11,014 nt of DNA, from assembly GCA_900752535.1 (NCBI GenBank), contig CAADVV010000308.1, positions 1 to 11,014 of the forward strand. The letters run 5' to 3'. The first letter of the stretch is position 1. The number at the start of each line of letters is the position of its first letter. This DNA is from Bacteroidales bacterium. GTDB taxonomy: Bacteria; Bacteroidota; Bacteroidia; Bacteroidales; Muribaculaceae. Below, piece after piece: positions 6,709 through 11,014 of this stretch. A program made the position numbers and the translations under genes. Under the pieces are notes generated by a model, which saw nothing but the letters and a program-made list of their open reading frames with translations, was not told the DNA's origin and did no database searches.

Positions 6709-8874
6709 ATGAATCACCTTTATCTGACTCTTTCGGGTCTTGTCTTTACGGCAGCAGCTGCTTTCGCAACGCAGCCTGTAGTCAAGACGTCGCCGGCTAT
6801 TGTTCAGACCGATTCACGTGACATAGTCGTGACTTTTTATGCTGACTGCGGAAGCGGCGAGCTCAAGGGACAGCCATCGACGGCAGCCCTCTATGCCCAT
6901 ACCGGAGTGATTACAAACAAGAGCACTGGTCCGACCGACTGGCAGTATGCGCCGACTTGGGGCGACAATGCCGCGAAATACAAACTCACCTATGTGTCGC
7001 CCGACGTCTGGTCACTCACCATACCGTCAATTGCGGAATATTATGGGGTAGCAGCTGATGAGACGGTCTCTAAGCTTGCTTTCGTGTTCCGAAACTCAAC
7101 TGGCTCGCTGACCGGAAAGACTGCCGAAGGTGGCGACATTTTTGTCGATGTACACGCTCCTGGATTCTCCATGACTCTGACTCCGGGCCGAGTCGTCACC
7201 GATGGCGATCCTGTACAACTCACCGTCGATGCCTCAGAGAGGGCGACGTTGACATTGGCGGTCAACGGCGAGACTCTTGCTACTGAAGAGTTGGCCATGA
7301 CACTGACCCGGCAGTATGTTTTTGCCACTCCCGGCGACTATCAGGTGACGGCAACAGCAAAGCTCTCCGACAGTAGCGAGATAAGTGTTAATTCACTGTT
7401 TGTGCGCGTCGGTGGTGCTATGCAGACAGACTATCCCGGCGGCATCCCTCAGCCCGGCGCTGTTCGAAGCGATGACGGAAGCGTTTTGTTCTGTCTTCCA
7501 GCCCTCCAGAAAAACTCAGTGGTGGTTGTCGGGTCATGGAATGACTATCTCGTCTCGACTTCGGGCGAGATGAACTATCAGGACTATCAGGGCGCACGCT
7601 ATTTCTGGGCCTCGGTGAGCGGTCTCGAAGAGGACTGCGACTATATCTATTATTATATCGTTGACGGAACCGTCAAAGTCGGCGACCCGTATGCACGTCT
7701 TGTTCTCGACCCCTATAACGACCGTTACATCCCTTCTGACGTATTCCCCGATATGCCCGCCTATCCCTCCGACAAGGTTCAGAATGTGCCGCTGGCAGTC
7801 TATAACTCGTCACGAGACGACTATGAGTGGCGCTACAGCGATGATTTCACCCGTCCCGACCAAAACAGCCTTGTCATTTATGAGCTGCTGATACGCGACT
7901 TCAGCGGCGTGGAGGGCGAATCGCGAGGCTCCGGAACCATCGCCGGTGTGCTGAAGATGCTCGACTATCTGAAAAATTTGGGCGTAAATGCAATCGAGCT
8001 TATGCCAATCATGGAATTCGGCGGCAACAACTCGTGGGGGTATAATACAAACTTCTATTTTGCTCCCGATAAGGCATATGGCACTCCTGACGATTACAGA
8101 CGGCTGATTGACGAGGCCCACGGCCGCGGTCTGGCTGTTATCCTCGACATAGTATTCAACCAAAGTGACGGATTGCATCCTTGGTATCAGATGTATCCTG
8201 CTGACAAGAATCCGTTCTACAACGCCACGGCTCCTCACGCCTATAGCGTTCTCAACGACTGGAATCAGGACAATGACCTGGTTATGCGTCAGTGGCAGGA
8301 TGCCCTGAGCTACTGGCTGACGGCCTATCGCGTTGACGGCTTCAGATTTGACCTCGTCAAAGGCCTCGGCAACAATGACAGCTATGGCAACACCTACGAC
8401 CCGTCGACAAACACGTGGGGAACACCCAGTGAGGCGAATACCAACGCTTATAACCGCACACGCGTAGACCGCATGGCCGAGTTGCACGCCTGGATGAGGA
8501 CCATCTGCCCCGATGCATACTTCATCAACGAAAATCTGGCTATGGCCCGTGAGGAGAATGAGATGGCCGCTGACGGCGACCTCAATTGGGCTAATGTGAA
8601 CAATGCGTCGTGTCAGTTTGCCATGGGATGGCAGTCAGATTCTTCGCTCGACCGCTTCTATGCTCCCCTTGATGAGCGTTTGTGGGGGTCGACAGTGAGC
8701 TATGCAGAGAGCCATGACGAAGAGCGAATGGCCTATAAGCAGGAACGTTATGGCGCCACCGGCGTGAAGGGAAATCGTCTCCGTCGAGATGCGCCGTCTC
8801 GGCTCGGTAGCCGCTCAGATGCTCATGACACCCGGTTCGCACATGATTTGGCAGTTCCAGGAATTTGGCGCTGA
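6709..8874 (+). CDS. Secreted GH13 alpha-amylase-family enzyme, N-terminal and catalytic part (frameshifted)
   Basis: Exported starch-type alpha-glucan hydrolase of family GH13, whose reading frame is broken near its end. Residues 1-21 form a signal peptide (probable cleavage after AFA) without a lipobox. Residues about 25-145 form a beta-rich N-terminal module, followed by an Ig-like segment, then a pullulanase-type E-set/CBM48-like domain (about 240-345, with VVVVGSWNDY). The GH13 barrel starts at about 385. Region I is DIVFNQ (480-485), with Gln where most GH13 enzymes have His, a variant I recall from other Bacteroidetes amylases. Nucleophile Asp548 lies in GFRFDLVKG, acid/base Glu608 in INENLA, and the stabiliser Asp670 in ESHDEER. 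In-frame homology stops at about residue 689 (GVKGN). The remaining 32 residues up to the stop at 8874 are a frameshift artefact. The rest of the protein continues in the next frame from about 8780, giving about 923 residues if joined. Substrate and bond specificity cannot be read from sequence. Confidence 0.88.
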   Translation: MNHLYLTLSGLVFTAAAAFATQPVVKTSPAIVQTDSRDIVVTFYADCGSGELKGQPSTAALYAHTGVITNKSTGPTDWQYAPTWGDNAAKYKLTYVSPDVWSLTIPSIAEYYGVAADETVSKLAFVFRNSTGSLTGKTAEGGDIFVDVHAPGFSMTLTPGRVVTDGDPVQLTVDASERATLTLAVNGETLATEELAMTLTRQYVFATPGDYQVTATAKLSDSSEISVNSLFVRVGGAMQTDYPGGIPQPGAVRSDDGSVLFCLPALQKNSVVVVGSWNDYLVSTSGEMNYQDYQGARYFWASVSGLEEDCDYIYYYIVDGTVKVGDPYARLVLDPYNDRYIPSDVFPDMPAYPSDKVQNVPLAVYNSSRDDYEWRYSDDFTRPDQNSLVIYELLIRDFSGVEGESRGSGTIAGVLKMLDYLKNLGVNAIELMPIMEFGGNNSWGYNTNFYFAPDKAYGTPDDYRRLIDEAHGRGLAVILDIVFNQSDGLHPWYQMYPADKNPFYNATAPHAYSVLNDWNQDNDLVMRQWQDALSYWLTAYRVDGFRFDLVKGLGNNDSYGNTYDPSTNTWGTPSEANTNAYNRTRVDRMAELHAWMRTICPDAYFINENLAMAREENEMAADGDLNWANVNNASCQFAMGWQSDSSLDRFYAPLDERLWGSTVSYAESHDEERMAYKQERYGATGVKGNRLRRDAPSRLGSRSDAHDTRFAHDLAVPGIWR
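8776..8788 (+). other. Frameshift site in the GH13 gene (net one extra base)
   Basis: Up to 8775 the protein reads YGATGVKGN in one frame. From 8780 the next frame reads SVEMRRLGSVAAQM, which continues the GH13 family sequence after the ESHDEER block. Between the two there are 4 nt (8776-8779) where 3 would restore a continuous N-x-SVEM peptide, so one base has been gained (or two lost) in CGTCTCC. There is no homopolymer run, stop codon or typical slippery heptamer here. It is either a real mutation or an assembly error. Confidence 0.8.
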
Positions 8875-9481
8875 CCAGACAACCAAAAACGGTTCGGGCA
8901 ATGACACCTCTCCCAAACGTGTGGTGTGGAGTTATCTCAGCAATCCTGACCGTCACGGGCTCAAAGACACCTATCGCGACCTGTGCTTCATACGCCGCTA
9001 CAATCCGGGCCTTTTCACCGAGACTGCTACGGCCGATGTAAAACTTTCGGAATGGTCTGACCGTGGACGCACATTGATGCTCAGTAACGGCGAGTCGCGG
9101 CTGATTCTGCTCGTCAATCCTCTTGTTTCCGAAAAAGCGACGGTGAAAATTCCTGGCGGAGCCTCATCTGAAAACCTGAAGGTCATGACATCGAGTTATG
9201 GCGTAGGCTATCAGCTGACTGCTGACGGCGTCACACTCGAGCCGGGAGCGTTCATCGTTCTTGGAACAGACGATTTGACCGGTATCGGTGAAACATTGGC
9301 TGAAGATGTCAATAATAACGTCAGCGTCAGCGTCGGTGACGGATGTATCGTCGTGACAGGCAATTCGTGTCCGGTGAGAGCCTATAATCTTATGGGCTGC
9401 GAGACCGGTCTTGACGGTCTGAGACCCGGTGTCTATATCGTAGAGGCTGACGGCTGTGGCTATAAGGTGAGAGTACGCTGA
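8789..9481 (+). CDS. C-terminal part of the GH13 enzyme, in the shifted frame
   Basis: This is the displaced 3' portion of the amylase gene rather than an independent gene. The ATG at 8789 codes for the Met inside the conserved VEMRRLGS stretch, and family similarity already begins at 8780. The region contains the last barrel strands (MLMTPGSHMIWQFQEFGAD) and a block with WSYLSNPDRHGL, typical of Bacteroidetes GH13 proteins. It continues with a C-terminal beta domain and ends with about 60 residues resembling a short Bacteroidetes C-terminal sorting-type beta domain (PVRAYNLMGCETGLDGLRPG, then VYIVEADGCGYKVRVR). With no signal peptide of its own, it would be non-functional if made separately. 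It ends 14 bp before the convergent lipoprotein gene. Confidence 0.85.
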   Translation: MRRLGSVAAQMLMTPGSHMIWQFQEFGADQTTKNGSGNDTSPKRVVWSYLSNPDRHGLKDTYRDLCFIRRYNPGLFTETATADVKLSEWSDRGRTLMLSNGESRLILLVNPLVSEKATVKIPGGASSENLKVMTSSYGVGYQLTADGVTLEPGAFIVLGTDDLTGIGETLAEDVNNNVSVSVGDGCIVVTGNSCPVRAYNLMGCETGLDGLRPGVYIVEADGCGYKVRVR

Positions 9482-9495
9482 GGCTTCTCCCGGAT

Positions 9496-10008
9496 TTATC
9501 GTGGAATGACTATGACAAGCGGGCGGTCCGAACCCGCCCGCGTTGCCATAAGCCAAAGACGGTCGGCCGTTGTTTTCATCATCTTCAGACGTTCAATTTC
9601 GAGCGGACGGTCGTTGACACTTACGGCGGCGTCACGAGCGATACTATCGTTAAGCCCTATGCCGCTCCATGAGAGCTCCGCGCGGGCATTGCCGTTCAGG
9701 TCATAAAATGATGTTGAGGTCATGCCCGAATTGGTCTTTACGAGGACACCTGGCGTCTCATAGCTGAGAGCGAGGGCTTCGGATACGAATCGCGGGGTCG
9801 GGTCAGCTGCTTCGGCGCTGAAGTCATAAGGCCTGTCGGTATCTGGGTCGTTGCCTCCCGGACGCTGAGGAGTGTCTGGGGCTCCCGACGGGTTATCCGG
9901 TCTTTCGTCAGGGGCTTCATGGTCGGGCGACGGCAGCGGGTCATGGCACGATGTTGCCGACAGAAGTGTCGCGGCTGCTGTGATGAGTATGAGCAATGTT
10001 TTTCTCAT
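9496..10008 (-). CDS. Small putative lipoprotein of unknown function
   Basis: A 170-residue protein that I do not recognise. A short basic N-terminus and hydrophobic core (MRKTLLILITAAATLL) end in SATSC, a tolerable lipobox with Cys21 as the lipidation site. Ala at -3 is less common than Leu. Next comes a low-complexity linker rich in Pro, Asp and Gly (about 22-62), which suggests a tether holding the folded part away from the membrane. The compact C-terminal region (about 70-170), beginning TPRFVSEALALSYETPGV and containing YDLNGNARAELSWSGIG, has no family I can name. Its ATG overlaps the stop of the upstream endonuclease-like gene (ATGA at 10008-10005), so the two are probably translationally coupled and act in the same compartment. 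It converges on the amylase gene with 14 bp between stops. Confidence 0.8.
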   Translation of the reverse strand: MRKTLLILITAAATLLSATSCHDPLPSPDHEAPDERPDNPSGAPDTPQRPGGNDPDTDRPYDFSAEAADPTPRFVSEALALSYETPGVLVKTNSGMTSTSFYDLNGNARAELSWSGIGLNDSIARDAAVSVNDRPLEIERLKMMKTTADRLWLMATRAGSDRPLVIVIPR

Positions 10009-11014
10009 GGCACAATCTCAATCTGAAGGATTCCTTTTTCGCCCGTGTCGGCAACTGTGTAGCTCAGATGATGACGTCCAGGTCCAAGTTCACGGGGTGT
10101 CAATGTCGAAGATTTGGCAGCAACTCCGTCTACACTCCATTTAGCGTCTTCGGGTATGCGGGGTGACCAGAGGTCGATTCGCGGGTCGCTGAGGCGGTAT
10201 TGTCCGCGCAGGGCTATCGGTGTGTGAGGGTCATCCGAAGCAGGTTCATAGATTTCTCCTGCATGTATGCCCCAGAGATATTCGGCGAGCTCTGGATAAT
10301 CGACAAATAGGTTGCGGTTACCCTGAAAGCGTTCGGCTGCGTCGTTACGTCGCCGCTCGGAGTCATCCACAGGGTCGCGGCGATGCCAGTCCATCAGCAT
10401 TGCGATGCCGTATGGTGTCAGCGACGGATAGCTTGTGTCGCCAAGTATGAGTCCTGCCCACGGGTCCCATACCGAGGTGGGGTAGAGTGTAGCCATATAG
10501 AAAATTGTGCGGGCAAAATCGCCCCTGCGGTCGCGTGGAGGCGCCCAGCCGTTGGTTTCGATGCCGTCGACGGTCAGGAGTCCTGTCTGCCAGAATCCGC
10601 CGTCGTCATACGTGATTTTCTCGAGTATGGCAGGCGGATAGTAGCTCTTGCGGTCCATTATGCCTTTGTGGCCTATAAACTGATTGAGGAGGTCGCGGCT
10701 GACAGTGTCGCCGTAGGTGTGTCGCATTGACTCCTCATAGCGCCACCATTCGACAGGCATGACTGTGACATAGGCGACATCTTCAGGGAGCGTTGCGCTG
10801 CCGTCAAGTTTGAAGATGCGGTCTGAGAAGCAGTCGGTCAGGACATGACGGTCCGATTCCGCGGCTCTGAAAAAGTCGAGCGGATAGGCGGTGATTGCCG
10901 TCGGACGTGATGTCGCGGCAATGGCATTCTTCAGGTTAGCCCCGCTCTTGCCGCTGAACGGTTTGCCGGCGCCATATACGCCTGTGGCGGCCAGAACGGC
11001 CACCGCGGCGAGCA
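10005..11014 (-). CDS. Exported endonuclease I-family protein with degenerate active site (5' end outside window)
   Basis: A homologue of the secreted nuclease family of Vibrio Vvn, E. coli EndA and Bacillus BsnA. The frame is open to the right edge, so the true start is outside. Visible upstream residues (LAAVAVLAATGVYGA) look like the end of a signal peptide. Numbering from the GTG at 11003, the family blocks RRGDFARTIFYMATLY (159-174), HRRDPVDDSERRRN (207-220) and FQGNRNLFVDYPELAEYLWG (226-245) are well kept. The catalytic EH..P block is replaced by VTVMP (79-83, before VEWW). The DLHHL.P.....N block is replaced by DLLNQFIGHKGIM (104-116). The Mg-binding Glu and Asn and the catalytic His therefore appear lost. 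A beta-rich Ig-like domain fills about 250-332. Fold membership is confident, but nuclease activity is doubtful. The gene is coupled to the downstream lipoprotein gene. Confidence 0.85.
   Translation of the reverse strand, partial: LAAVAVLAATGVYGAGKPFSGKSGANLKNAIAATSRPTAITAYPLDFFRAAESDRHVLTDCFSDRIFKLDGSATLPEDVAYVTVMPVEWWRYEESMRHTYGDTVSRDLLNQFIGHKGIMDRKSYYPPAILEKITYDDGGFWQTGLLTVDGIETNGWAPPRDRRGDFARTIFYMATLYPTSVWDPWAGLILGDTSYPSLTPYGIAMLMDWHRRDPVDDSERRRNDAAERFQGNRNLFVDYPELAEYLWGIHAGEIYEPASDDPHTPIALRGQYRLSDPRIDLWSPRIPEDAKWSVDGVAAKSSTLTPRELGPGRHHLSYTVADTGEKGILQIEIVP

Noticed and set aside
7810..8487. Long open frame (225 codons) on the minus strand inside the amylase gene
   Set aside because: It lies wholly antisense to a conserved GH13 catalytic domain. 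Its translation shows no signal, domain or plausible start context, so it is a by-product of codon bias on the plus strand.
8770..8790. Programmed ribosomal frameshifting in the GH13 gene
   Set aside because: There is no slippery heptamer, no stop codon at the shift point and no evident downstream stimulatory structure, and the family does not use recoding. Mutation or sequence error is more likely.
9519..9541. 8-bp GC-rich hairpin with a 7-nt loop near the convergent gene ends
   Set aside because: It lies inside the lipoprotein coding sequence, has no T-tract on either side, and can be explained by coding content (Arg-Ala-Gly-Ser-Asp-Arg). Evidence as a bidirectional terminator is too weak.
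1..11014. CRISPR array, insertion sequence, integrase or phage genes
   Set aside because: No spaced direct repeats, terminal inverted repeats, or transposase or integrase motifs were seen on either strand. The gene content is core metabolism plus exported enzymes.

Overview
The window looks like a chromosomal segment from a gut member of the Bacteroidales, most plausibly close to the Muribaculaceae. The evidence is the Bacteroidetes promoter architecture (TTTG, 19 nt, TAnnTTTG), the near absence of Shine-Dalgarno sequences, the exbB-exbD-exbD-tonB gene order with enlarged ExbD proteins, a Glu-rich TonB linker, and an exported amylase and endonuclease-like protein of the kind these bacteria encode. 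The family-level assignment is inference. No mobile element, CRISPR array, tRNA or rRNA is visible.

Layout. Positions 1-2917 (minus strand) carry the start of the operon for the Na+-translocating NADH:quinone reductase: nqrA, nqrB and the 5' part of nqrC, which runs off the left edge. A 377-bp divergent intergenic region (2918-3294) holds a -7 box for nqrA and a full two-element promoter for the opposite strand, followed by a leader of about 210 nt. Positions 3295-6529 (plus) form a TonB energising operon: exbB, two non-identical exbD genes and tonB. It is closed by a 13-bp hairpin, with a second hairpin just downstream. Positions 6709-9481 (plus) encode a secreted GH13 alpha-amylase-family enzyme that is interrupted by a single-base frameshift near 8776-8781. 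Positions 9496-11014 (minus, convergent) carry the 3' part of an exported endonuclease I-family protein and a translationally coupled lipoprotein gene.

How the parts fit. Na+-NQR oxidises NADH and builds a sodium-motive force. ExbB/ExbD/TonB spend ion-motive force to drive outer-membrane TonB-dependent (SusC-type) import. The GH13 enzyme would produce starch oligosaccharides of the kind such transporters import. This is a plausible glycan-foraging economy, but the amylase is not in a visible Sus-type locus.

Most of the window is ordinary for this group. The item most worth a second look is the endonuclease I homologue at the right end. Its fold-defining blocks are well kept, while the expected metal-binding and catalytic positions (EH..P and DLHHL.P.....N) are replaced, suggesting a pseudoenzyme or a diverged activity co-expressed with a small lipoprotein of unknown function. 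Next in interest are the amylase frameshift and the marked asymmetry between the two ExbD proteins. I did not find clear evidence of a wholly new multi-gene system.
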